The notes under the pieces: generated by a model
What the model was told of the DNA's origin: nothing
Seen by the model: only the letters and a program-made list of their open reading frames with translations
The model's database searches: none
Assembly (NCBI GenBank): GCA_033439255.1
Contig: CM065885.1
Span: forward strand, 1,550,001 to 1,614,000
Source: Hericium rajendrae
Taxonomy: Eukaryota; Basidiomycota; Agaricomycetes; Russulales; Hericiaceae
Direction: 5' to 3'
DNA length: 64,000 nucleotides
Translations under genes and position numbers: made by a program
Shown: piece by piece, positions 45,640-56,353 of the stretch
How positions within the stretch are numbered: position 1 is the stretch's first letter
Layout: every line of letters starts with the position of its first letter

Positions 45640-46230
45640 GCTAGGGCCAGTGCCTCGTGCATGCCTGCTACACCTCGTGCATGCCTGCTACACCTCATGC
45701 CAGCCCACTATACCTCATGTTCACTGGTCACACCCTATGTTGGTCCACCACATCTCGATGTACCTTGTGGATGGGCCAGTGACAGCTTAGAGATGGCTAC
45801 AGCTGAATGTGAGCATGTCAGCCAGCACAACCATATACATGCATTGTGTGTTGCTAAGTGCAGGTGTGTCACCTGCCTGTACCTTGTGCCTCATGCCTCA
45901 TACACAGACATACCGAGCCATGCATAGGCTTAGTGCCTTATGCATGCTCACCATGCTACACTACATCTTGCATACAAGCCACCATCCCATAGATGCTTAC
46001 TGTACTTCATGTACAGGCCCACAGCATCTTGACACCCTGCACATGCTTGCAGCACCCTGTGCATGGCCACCACACCCTGTTGATCTCCTGTACAGGCTAG
46101 TAGCAGCCCTACACATGGACCTGCATGCCTTATGCTCACTCTCTATGCCTCATGCATGGCTCTCAATATCTCACACATCCTCGCTACCCATTGCATCTTA
46201 CATATAGGTCCACTACAGCTTAAAATTGGT
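45640..46230 (+). repeat. Degenerate CTCATGCATGCC repeat block in H2
   Basis: About 600 bp of short diverged units built on CCTCATGCATGCC or CACCTCATGC. Its partner is about 54770-55330. CpG is scarce and TG/CA frequent, in contrast to the CGCGCATGGGCC block at 50080-51030. Confidence 0.6.
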
Positions 46231-47561
46231 GAGCATAGCCACTGGACCTCCTGCACAGTCATGATGCTTGTCATGCCTTGTGTATGAACCTAGTGTCTTA
46301 TGCACATATGTGCTTTTGTTGTGCCTTGCTAGTGCACACATGCCTGCACATAGCTCTACCTGTACATGATGTACACCACTGTGCATGTGTGCACTGTTTG
46401 AACTTGTAATATACTTGATTGTACTAGTAGCTGTATGAAATATAATTGATTTTGGCTTTATATCTCTTGTACCTGATTGATCTGAGACAGTACTAATAGC
46501 AGAGATCATAGTAGGGACCATATAGATCAGAGCAAGCCTTTGAATTTATGTGATTTGTACAACAACTACAGCTATCCTTCAGAAACATGTAGCACTATAT
46601 AGTGTCCAACTACTGTTATAATAGCTATGATAGACCTCATAGCCTTACATAGTTGAGAACTGTGGCTGCATAAATAGTGATAGACTTTATAGTGCTATGA
46701 TAGGACATATAGATCAACACTGGGCTATGTGAAATTTCAAATTTTCAGATGATACACACTACACCAACTCATATATGCACTCTTGGCTCACATTTTTTTA
46801 TCTATGCATACTTTTGTTAATCTGCTTACACATGTATCAACCCATAGGCATCACAGCAAACTTATGTATGCTCCTACTACCTCATACATTTTCTGTTAGC
46901 CTGTGCACCTTTTATTAATTTGTATGCATTGCTGCTAGCACCAAAGGCAGAATTTAATTTCTATATTTGGATTTTATTTCTGACTTTTACAAAAAATAAC
47001 ATAAATCATTTGTAAATCATACCAGTTTTTTTAATAGAGCTTATATCTCTTCAATGTATAATCTAGTCAGTATTTTTCTATTTTACATGCATAAAACACT
47101 ATTAAAATTGAATTCTCACCTTCAAACCATATTTTGTATACTGGCAGAAATTAGTGACCAAATATGGCAACTACTTTCTGGTAAAATTGCCTGTCAATTA
47201 GCATGAAGGTCCAAAAAACTCATACAAATGCATGAGAGCATCAATTGTGCAAACATCACTTTAAGCATATTAGGGTTCAACACAAGTGCACTTGCAGGTG
47301 ACCCAGATCTGAACTCACATGTATTCTATCTGTCCAAGGTGCTGACCTGGATCCATGCAGATTTGCACCATTGGGTGATCCAGAGCTGCAGGTCAGGTAT
47401 CTGTGATATTACAGGTCACCTGCAAGTCAGTCAGTCTTGAAGTTGTGTCTCACTTTTACGATACCCTCCCCTCTGTTTCTTCATTTTAATCCTCTCCTTT
47501 TCACCATATCTCCCCAATTCAATGGCAGGATGGGTGTTATGGAGATTTGAGAGGCTTCTAG

Positions 47562-47634
47562 GTGAGTCTGAAAGCCTTTTATTTTATTGTACCATACTGA
47601 TCTCAGGAGTCTTGCTCGATAACGAGCGAGGCTC
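47562..47634 (+). ncRNA. Short intron followed by a hairpin, unit in H2
   Basis: Intron 47562-47606 (45 nt, GTGAGT..CTCAG), then GAGTCTTGCTCG (47607-47618), loop ATAA and CGAGCGAGGCTC (47623-47634). All twelve pairs form if two U-G pairs are allowed. Confidence 0.5.
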
Positions 47635-49265
47635 TCATTTTTCACTGTTCTTCAACAGGTTTCATGATTTGACAAGTTTCATGACATCCCACCATTTTTT
47701 GACATCATCCATCATATCTTGTGCACCATCTGCACTTCTTCCATCGTCCTCATCAACAGGTCAACTGGCCAACCAGCCCTCACCCATCTTCGACAACCAG
47801 CACTCATGTGCACCAGAGATTTAATTCCTACTCACAACGATAAGAGCATGCACAGTGCTAGTCTAGCACTGCAACTGCAAGGCCCACAATGCCTGTCAGG
47901 TCTTGTTGCTACAGCATTGTTGCTACAACAGCAAGGCTCGACATCTTTTTGCTGATCATCTGAGCAGTGGCCCCCTAGCATGCCTCGACAATGCGCAGTT
48001 GTCCGCAAACAGCTTTGCATATCCTTGCATGTTTGAGACAGTGCGCATCTACCAATACATGCCTATCAGCATACACATTTTTGACTGCATGCCCCCACCA
48101 TCCCATAGTCCATTGCTCAAACTACATGTGTACATTCGTGCCCATGGACGTCACACACGCCACTATGCATGCCGTCATGTCATTTGTCTGGCAGAAGCCC
48201 AATGTGAGGCAAGTTTTATATGCCATCAGTGCTATTCAACAACCAAAATGCACCCTCCTGGTCTCATTCCCAATTCCCATCCAAGCTGGTGATGTCATTT
48301 GTGTGTGCATGCCCACAGCTATGCCAGTGCACCAGCACCCACACATGCTCCCCTTGCACATGTGTCAGCCCATGTGTGCACACATACTCAAAGCTGCCCC
48401 ACTGGCATGCGTACACCCATGTTGATGCCACAAGTATGTTGCATGCAGCCTTTTGAATCCACACCTTGCTTGTAGACTTCATACACTTCACTGGGGTACT
48501 AATCAGAAAAATGTGTAAGTGGTACATAGCTCTATAAAGTCTATATAGATTTCATAGTTCCATAGCACTGCCCTTTTCTCTATAGCCAGCATAGCTAAAG
48601 AGGAATGCTATGTAGTGCTATGGAGCTGAAGAGTGATGCTATGGAGTACTATGATAGCTATGATAGCTAACTATGCAGCTATGATAGTATGACTAGCTAT
48701 GAAAGCTATAAGTGTCTATCAAAGCTATAAAGCTTATATATCTTACATATTTTATATTCAATATGTGTCTTACATATCTTATATTCAGTATGTAGACCTG
48801 ATATATATATATTGAAATCATAAAGTCTATTAGAACTATAAATCTTTTTACAATCATATCAGAATTAGTGACATATAATCACACAGATATAAACTATTTC
48901 AATGCATCAAGATTATACTAATATTATAAACACTACTACTAACTAAAGAGCAAAACAAATATATTTTTATTTAAAAAAAAGTAAGATAAGATAAGATAAG
49001 TGAGTAAGATAAGATGAATGAGTAAGATAAGATAAGATGAGTGAGTAAGATAAGATAAAGAAAAGAATATAAGAAACTATATAAGTAAGAAAAGATAAGA
49101 AATCATTAGTCTGAAAAGATAAAGATAACACATAAAAACTTACCAAAGTAACAAAAAGCGAAATCTAGAAGACAAACTTAAAGACATCAGTATTAGTATG
49201 AGCAATAAGAGACTAACAATAAAAGATTACCTTAAAGACAGCAACAACGAGCAAGAAATGATGCT

Positions 49266-49420
49266 CAACGAGTAAGAGACAACGACGAGCAAGTAAGAGA
49301 CAACGACGAGCGAGTAAGAGACAACGACGAGCAAGTAAGAGACAACGACGAGCGAGTAAGAAACGATGACGAGTGAGCAAAGGACGTCGACGAGTGAGCA
49401 AAGGACGTCGACGAAGGCAT
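49266..49420 (+). repeat. 21-bp minisatellite
   Basis: Units of GAGCAAGTAAGAGACAACGAC with A/G variation, about five copies, then two copies of the related GAGTGAGCAAAGGACGTCGAC. Confidence 0.8.
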
Positions 49421-49873
49421 CGACGTGGCAGGAGACAGTGGGGGTTAGGAGCAAGAGGTAACGCGCATCGCGCGAGCCTTATATACGAAGCTCGGGCGGA
49501 GCCGGGATTTGACGCTTGCCGAGCATCGCATCAGAGACTGGCGCCAGACTTAACTAAGTAGATTTTGCTACGCAAGGATGCAACGTATAGTAAATGGCTC
49601 GAAGTCTGACTAGTTTTGATTGTATGTACAATAGATAGTTGTTCCCTTTTTATTTGAATTTATATGATTTTATTAGCTGAGTGAAGGCTCGAAATCTAAA
49701 GCTTCGACTCGTTCGGTGGCTGAAGCACCGAACCGCGCGTCGAAGTTCGTCTCGACTGTCTTCCTCAACCACCCTGGCCACTCCTCCAGTCACCCTCTTT
49801 CCTTCATCCCTCCCCTCTGTCTCCCTTCAAAACGAAAGCCGCGGGGGATAAGTAGCATGTAGAGGGGTTCAAG

Positions 49874-49947
49874 GTAAGTAAGAAATTTACCTTCTTTCAT
49901 TTGTTTTTGCTAACGCAGAGAGTATCGCTCATTCGAGCGATACTCTC
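49874..49947 (+). ncRNA. Short intron followed by a hairpin, unit 2
   Basis: Intron 49874-49918 (GTAAGT, branch GCTAAC, GCAG) and then GAGTATCGCTC/GAGCGATACTC (49920-49945) with a 4-nt loop. Confidence 0.5.
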
Positions 49948-52083
49948 GACATCTTCCCCTTCGCATGCCCCTCCATTCCTCTCGCCTCCTGCCGCCGTCT
50001 CCACATCATCGACTCACCCCCCGACATCGCCGCTACCACCGCAGAGGCTGACGCGCTGTCTCCAACGACTGCGACTGCGTGCGCTGGCGCGTGCACACCA
50101 CCGGACAACGTGTACGCGGGCCTGCTGCCTCGCGCATGGGCTTCGCCCCTCTCGCACGACCTCGCCGTCCTGCGTCCCGAATTGCTGCCTGGCGCATGGG
50201 CCAGCCACCTTGTGCGCGGCCTCCTCGTCTCGCGCAGGGGCCGACGCGTTGCACGCAACCCCGCCGTGGTCTGTGCGCATGGCCAGTGGGACAGGCAAGC
50301 ACGCGCGCACGTCATCCACAGCTGTGCGCTATCATGTCGCAGCCGACGCCTCACACGCGGGCTCCGCACGTCGTACTCCACGTTGCCGTCCAGCATGCGG
50401 CTAGTGCGCCTCGCGCGCAGGCTTACCGCACCGTGCACGGACCCGCGGCAGCGTGTCGACATCGCCAGCTCGCGTCACACTCCGGCGCACAAGGCTGCTG
50501 CATTGCGCATGGCCTCCGCGCCGCGTCCCAGCTCCTCTATCTCGCGCACGGGCCCGGCATCTCAACCACTTACGCACAGGTCCCGGGCCTTGCACATGCC
50601 CGCCACATCTCGCTCATGCCCCTCAACACACCACGCACGCACTCAGCACCGGCGCCGTCTCGCGTACACCGTCCGCACCTCGTGCAGGCCCGCCGCGGCC
50701 CTTGCACGTCCCTCGTGCCTCACGCATGGGCCTGCCGCCTGCCGCCCTTATGCACATTCCCCACGCCTCGCGTATATGCCTGTGGCAGCACGGCACCCCC
50801 ACGCATGGGCATCCGCATCTCGCGCACATACCCTACGGCCCTGCGTGAGCCCGCGACAGTCCGGCATGTCGCGCACAGGCCCTGGGCCTCCACGTTTCCC
50901 GTGCGCAGTCCGCGCTCTTGCGCACGGGCCCCGAGCTTCGCACGTGGCCGACGCGTCTCACACGCAGCGTCACGCACACCAGCTGTGCCTTTGTGTGGTG
51001 CATGCTTTGTCGCACCTCGCGGGCGCACGTGTCACGTAGTATACTTGTTTGTAGTAGTAATTAAATATAATCAAATTTGACCTGTTTCAAGTATATTTTG
51101 CTCGAAATCATAGACTCTACACTGACTACAGATATTATAGCAGCCTGAGGGTCCATAGTAACCTTTAGAAGCTCTGTATGGAACATAGTCTCTATAGGAT
51201 ACATAGAGGTAGACAGAGGATACATAAGTTACATAGTAGGCATAGTAGTGTCCTGTTACTATGTAATACTATATACCCATCACCTATGACTATGATAGCT
51301 ATGATAGCTACCATAGTCCTGTATAGATGTGTGGCCCAACTACATAGTAGCCATAGCACTATGAAACCAGACATAGCATTGGCTGGCAGCTATGTAGATT
51401 TCACATTTTTGAGATGTATGGTGAGATATAGTGATAATGGGCATATATGATTGGGGCTGTAAGTTAGTGTTGGCAGATGGCATATAGTAGTATGTAGTTA
51501 GTTAGGGATCATGACATATAGAGTTGAACTTTGCAGTATAATATGTTAACCAAAATAAAGTTTGGATAGTAGGTTACCCGCAGGTCACTCGCAGGTCAAT
51601 GGGTTTGAGCACAACCTTGATCTGGATTTGTACAGGTCTCAGCCACCAGGTGATTCAGATCTATGAGTTAGATACCTGCAGGTCAATTTTGTGGGTATAC
51701 CCATGTTGACCTACAGGTGGCTCTGACTCATGTTGAACCCTAAAGCATATAAAAAAACACTATTTAATCTAATCTAATCATGAGTAGTTCAGCTCCTACC
51801 TCTGATAACTCTACATTTTCTGCTATGTTATATATCTTAGCACCTTATTTTATATATAATCTTGTATGTTATACAGTACACACTTGTCATATCTTATTAT
51901 ACTCAGCCCGATATATGATATACACTATTATATATGCTTATACTATAGATACTTGTAATATCTACAATTATAGTAGTAGTCTAGTTGTATGTCTAATCAA
52001 ACAAGATTCAAGATTGAATATATGATCAATGTCAAACATTGTGTTATTGAACAAAGCTAATGGCCAATCACGTGATCAATAGC

Positions 52084-52108
52084 AGACCTTGTTCGGCGCA
52101 CAAGGTCT
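52084..52108. repeat. AGACCTTGT hairpin in H2, first copy
   Basis: AGACCTTGT/ACAAGGTCT, loop TCGGCGC, with TCACGTGATC just upstream (about 52068). Confidence 0.8.
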
Positions 52109-52841
52109 GGTGGCTGTGCTTAGCTTATGTCAGCAGTAGTTGATGTTGCGCTCTCTGCTCTCTCTTCTTTTCTTCAGATAGCTTTGAAGTCAGTGTGATA
52201 CTACCAGTAGTGCACACTGACTACAAGGCTTGGACACGCCCAGTCCCCATCTGCAGCGAGTTGCGGCTGAGGTGTCCAATGATGGTGTGGGGCCATCACC
52301 AACTTTCTGGATATCTTCTGATGATGTGGCATAGAGATCAGGCCATAGCTCTCTCAATACCACATCAATTAGAATGAGTTAAAGCTTATTAGAATCAGAT
52401 TTACAATAGCTCTAGAATAGTGCCATAAACAACAAAATAGCATGACAAAATGCTGACCTATTGGACTATATGTCTGTGATGATGTGGCAGACTGATTGCT
52501 TTATAGCTCTGCTGATACTGCATCAATCATGATGTATGAGGGCTTGTTGAACTCGGATTTACAGTAGCTTTCTAACAATACAGTGTACAACATCATAGCA
52601 CCATTGGTTGTTGAGATAGGAGACAATATTGTTTTGCTGATATGACACATAAATCGAAGAATATCTCTGCTTGCAGTGATCCAATTTTCATATTCTAAAT
52701 TGGGTTGGAAAGATGTAATCCAAGGTATTTGAACACAATTTACCGTTTGTTGATTGATTGCTTTGTTGCAGAGCTATAAAGCAATCACTGTATACAGTGT
52801 ATTGGCTCTCCAGGCGACTTATGCTTATGTAAGCGGGCGCT

Positions 52842-52869
52842 AAGACCTTGTTCGGCCGCACAAGGTCTT
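52842..52869. repeat. AAGACCTTGT hairpin in H2, second copy
   Basis: AAGACCTTGT/ACAAGGTCTT around TCGGCCGC, followed by GATCACATGACC. Confidence 0.8.
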
Positions 52870-55487
52870 GTAAGATCACATGACCGAGTCTCAGGACCCA
52901 CTGCTACCGATAAATTGCATTGTTTTGCTCATTTTATCAATAAACAGTATGTACATTTGTTTGCTGTGTATCATTTTAGTGGCTGTATCTTTCTGTAAGT
53001 AGTAAATTGTATTGGAGACCGGCTTTCTGGTATATTCAGATGCATTTGAGAACAGGTGAATCGGTTGAGTACTGATTAAGTTAGCTGGAGTTCAAGCATT
53101 TTAGGGGGAAAATGCAGAAACAATTCGCATTCTGCGAGTTTTGCACCGATCCTGACGCCTAAGGTACTGTCAAAAAGCTATCAATAAGTAGATTCTGATG
53201 CATTTTAGAACGAGTAAATCAGTTGAGAATTGGCCTAGTTAGCTAGGGTTCAAGCATTTTAGAACAGGAAAAAAAGAAACACTTTGCATTCTGCGAGTTC
53301 TTAACCGATTTGGACACATAAAGTATGGTAGCAAAGCTATAAGTGAGTAGATTTAGATGCATTTGAGAATGAGTAAATCGGTGGAGAATGAACTGAGTTA
53401 GCTCAAATTCAAGTGTTATAGAGGGGAAATGTAGAAATTCATTGCACTCTGTGACTTCTGCACAGATCAGGATGCAAAAAATACTGTCAGAAAGCAATAA
53501 ATGAGCAGATTCAGATGCATTTGAGAACAGGTGAATTGGTCAAAAATTGATCAAGTTACATTAAATCAAGAAAGTTTGGCCAGAGCTGAAGTTGAACCTG
53601 CAAACTCGTTAGATTGAAGATGTGTGATTATATAAGCCAACTGCCTAATGGGCATAGTCATCATTTTGGTGTCGTTTTCACTATGAAAAGGCGGTATAGA
53701 GTAAACGATTCTAAGGAATCGTAACTTAAAGTGATGTTTGCACAATTGATGCTCTCAGGCATTTGTATAAGTTTTTTGTTACTCTAAACCTTCATGCTAA
53801 TCGACAGGCAATTTTACCAGAAAGTAGTTGCCATATTTGGTCACTAATTTCTGTCAGTATACAAAATATGGTTTGAAGGTAAGAATTCAATTTTTATAGT
53901 ATTTTATGCATGTAAAATAGAAAAATACTGACTAGATTATACATTGAAGAGATATAAGCTCTATTTAAAAAAAAAACTGGTATGATTTATGTTATTTTTT
54001 GTAAAAGTCAGAAAAAAATCCAAATATAGAAATTAAATTATGTCTTTGGTGCTAGCAGCAATGTATACAAATCAATAGAAGGTGCACAGGCTAACAGGAA
54101 ATGTATGAGGTAGTAGAAGCATACATAAGTTTGTTGTGATGCTCATAGGTTGATACATGTGCTAATCAACAAAAGTATGCATAGGTCAAAAAATGTGAGC
54201 CAAGAGTGCATATATGAGTTGGTGTAGTGTGTATCATCTGAAAAATTGAAATTTCATATAGCCCAGTATTGATCTATATGTTTTATCATAGCACTATAAG
54301 GTCTATCACTATTTATGCCACCACAGTTCTCAACTATGTAAGACTATGAGGCCTATCATAGCTATCATAACAGTAGTTGGACACTATATAGTGCTACATG
54401 TTTCTGAAAGATAGCTGTAGTTGTTGTACAAATCATATAAATTCAAAGGCTTGCTCTGATCTATATGATCCCTACTATGATCCTTGCTATTAGTACTGTC
54501 TCAGATCAATCAGATACAAGAGATATAAAGCCAAAATCAATTATATTTCATACAGCTACTAGTACAATCAAGTATATTACAAGTTCAAACAGTGCACACA
54601 TGCACAATGGTACACATCATGTACAGGTAGAGCTATGTGCAGGCATGTGTGCACTGGTAAGGCACAACAAAAGTACATATGTGCATAAGGCACTAGGTTC
54701 ATGCACAAGGCATGATAAGTGTCATAGCTGTGCAGGAGGTCCAGTGGCCATGCTCACCAATGTTAAGCTATAGTGGGCCTATATATAAGATGCAATGTGC
54801 AGTGAGGATGTGTGAGATATTGAGAGCCATGCATGAGGCATAGAGGGTGAGCATAAGGCATACAGGCCCATATGTAAGGCTGCTACTAGCTTGTACAGGA
54901 GATCAACAGGGTGTGGTGGCCATGCACAGGGTGCTGCAAGCATGTGCAGAGTGTCAAGATGCTGTGGGCCTGTACATGAAGTACAGTAAGCATCTATAGG
55001 ATGGTGGCTTGTATGCAAGATGTAGTGTAGCATGATAAGCATGCATAAGGCACTAAGCCTATGCATGGCTTGGTATGTCTGTGTATGAGACATGAGGCAC
55101 AAGGTACAGGCAGGTGACACACCTGCACATAGCAACACACAATGCATGTATATAGTTGTGCTGGCTGACATGCTCACATTCAGCTGTAGTCATCTCTAAG
55201 CTGTCACTGGCCCATCCACAAGGTACATCGAGATGTGGTAGACCAGCATAGGGTGTGACCAGTGAACATGAGGCATAGTGAGCTGGCATGAGGTGTAGCA
55301 GGCATGCATGAGGCACTGGCCCCAGCACAATGCTACATGCCAAGTATAAGACATGAGGTACAGGCCTGCATGCAAGATGTCAGTATACCTGTACATGACC
55401 ATACATGACGGTAATTTATATACCTTCATTGATGATAAAAAAAAGGAATCGTTTTGCCATGCACAGCATTGGTCCTCTTCCACCAAG

Positions 55488-55667
55488 TATCTATTAGTTA
55501 GAGATTAAAAACTTATATATCTGACAATAAATGTCTTTACTTATATGTAAAAGTCTGATCAGATATTTGCTTCTCAAGATTGCTTTCAGGTGGATCAGGT
55601 CAATCAGGAGCTGTCAGTAGGGTTAGAAATTGTCAGGTCAATCAGAAAGTTGTCAACCTTCCTGATG
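55488..55667. mobile_element. CATCAG fold-back element, copy E, right part
   Basis: Continues 41540-41950 after H1 and ends CCTTCCTGATG, TSD AA (55668-55669). Both parts together are about 590 bp like the other copies. Confidence 0.9.
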
Positions 55668-55772
55668 AAGTATGGATGCCTTTCGAGTCAGAGATGGACT
55701 GGCACGTGGCTAAGTGGGCTGTTCAAGAAGGTGTCAGACACAAGGCATTCGACCATTTTTTGTCTCTTCCTG

Positions 55773-56353
55773 CATCAGGAAGGTTGACAACTTTCTGATT
55801 GACCTGACAATTTTTAACCCTACTGACAGCTCCTGATTGACCTGATCCACCTGAAAGCAATCTTGAGAAGCAAATATCTGATCGAACTTTTACATTCAAG
55901 GAAAGACATTTATTGTCAGATATAAAAGTTTTTAATCTCTAACTAATAGATATATCAAAATCTTTGATATCTAAAATTTTTGAAAATCTGAGAGTGTCTG
56001 ATTTTAAATCTGGAGGTCAAATATCAGTCAGATGGATCAGACAGTGTCAGACACCATCAGATGCTCTCAGACAGTTGCAGATAATTTTCAGATATTTGAC
56101 CTCCAGATTTGAAAAAATTCTCAGATCAGACACTCTCAGATTTAGAAAATTTCAGATATCAGAGATTTTGTTATATCTATTAGTTAGAGATTACAAACTT
56201 ATATATCTGACAATAAATGTCTTTACTTAAATGTAAAAGTTTGATCAGATATTTGTCTGTTAAGATTGCTTTCAGGTGGATTAGGTCAATCAGGAGCTGT
56301 CAGTAGGGTTAGAAATTGTCAGGTCAATCAGAAAGTTGTCAACCTTCCTGATG
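55773..56353. mobile_element. CATCAG fold-back element, copy F (581 bp)
   Basis: TSD TG/TG (55771-55772, 56354-56355). It lies 4 bp before the 5' splice site of the transposase intron at 56358-56409. Nearly identical to copy G. Confidence 0.92.

Larger units (their letters stand above)
48497..51417 (+). repeat. Intron-hairpin repeat unit 2, inserted in H2 (about 2.9 kb)
   Basis: Absent from the matching place in H1 (near 44240). The ends are partly inverted (CAGAAAAATGTG and CTCAAAAATGTG) and both flanks contain GCTATGATAGC repeats. Inside, in order: AT-rich part, GATAAG repeats (48980-49080), 21-bp minisatellite, TATA-like box near 49489, TTCGGTG/CACCGAA stem (49712-49732), intron and hairpin, and the GC-rich degenerate block (50080-51030). 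No convincing protein gene: long frames overlap on both strands in the GC-rich block. Confidence 0.6.
45477..53724 (-). mobile_element. H element copy H2 (8.2 kb), inverted inside H1
   Basis: It begins CTTGGGGGAAGAGG and ends CGATTCTAAGGAATCGTAA, the same termini as H1 in reverse. H1 reads AATATA-CTTAAAG across it, matching the uninterrupted AATATGCTTAAAG within H2 itself (about 47261-47272). H2 has the H1 order with an extra 2.9-kb unit (48497-51417). Inverted pairs that follow: 41951-44240 with 51418-53724, 44240-45476 with 47266-48496, and 45477-47265 with 53725-55487. Confidence 0.78.
41951..55487 (+). mobile_element. H element copy H1 (about 5.3 kb), split by an inverted copy H2
   Basis: Left end TTACGATTCCTTAGAATCG, right end CTCTTCCACCAAG. 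It sits between A and T of fold-back copy E, which reads GTTA-TATCT when H1 is removed. Its own parts are 41951-45476 and 53725-55487; between them lies H2 in reverse. Contents: tRNA-like stretch (42030-42090), two AGACCTTGT hairpins, a decayed intron-hairpin unit on the minus strand (about 45075-45230), AT-rich repeats. No replication-protein ORF was seen, so it is non-autonomous. Confidence 0.75.

Noticed and set aside
47100-49000. Protein genes inside H1 and H2 (short ORFs mirrored between the arms)
   Set aside because: The same short frames appear in both copies only because the DNA is duplicated. No domain, and they overlap the degenerate repeats.
49240-49460. A CRISPR-like array
   Set aside because: The 21-bp units are head to tail without spacers; it is a minisatellite in a eukaryotic genome.
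49901-51080. ORFs of 333 and 309 codons in overlapping frames
   Set aside because: Two long frames in different phases plus several on the other strand, all within a degenerate CGCGCATGGGCC repeat. Composition explains them.
41951-55487. An assembly artefact (false palindrome)
   Set aside because: The arms differ at many positions, one arm carries an extra 2.9-kb unit, and removing the nested pieces restores host frames precisely, which an assembly error would not do.
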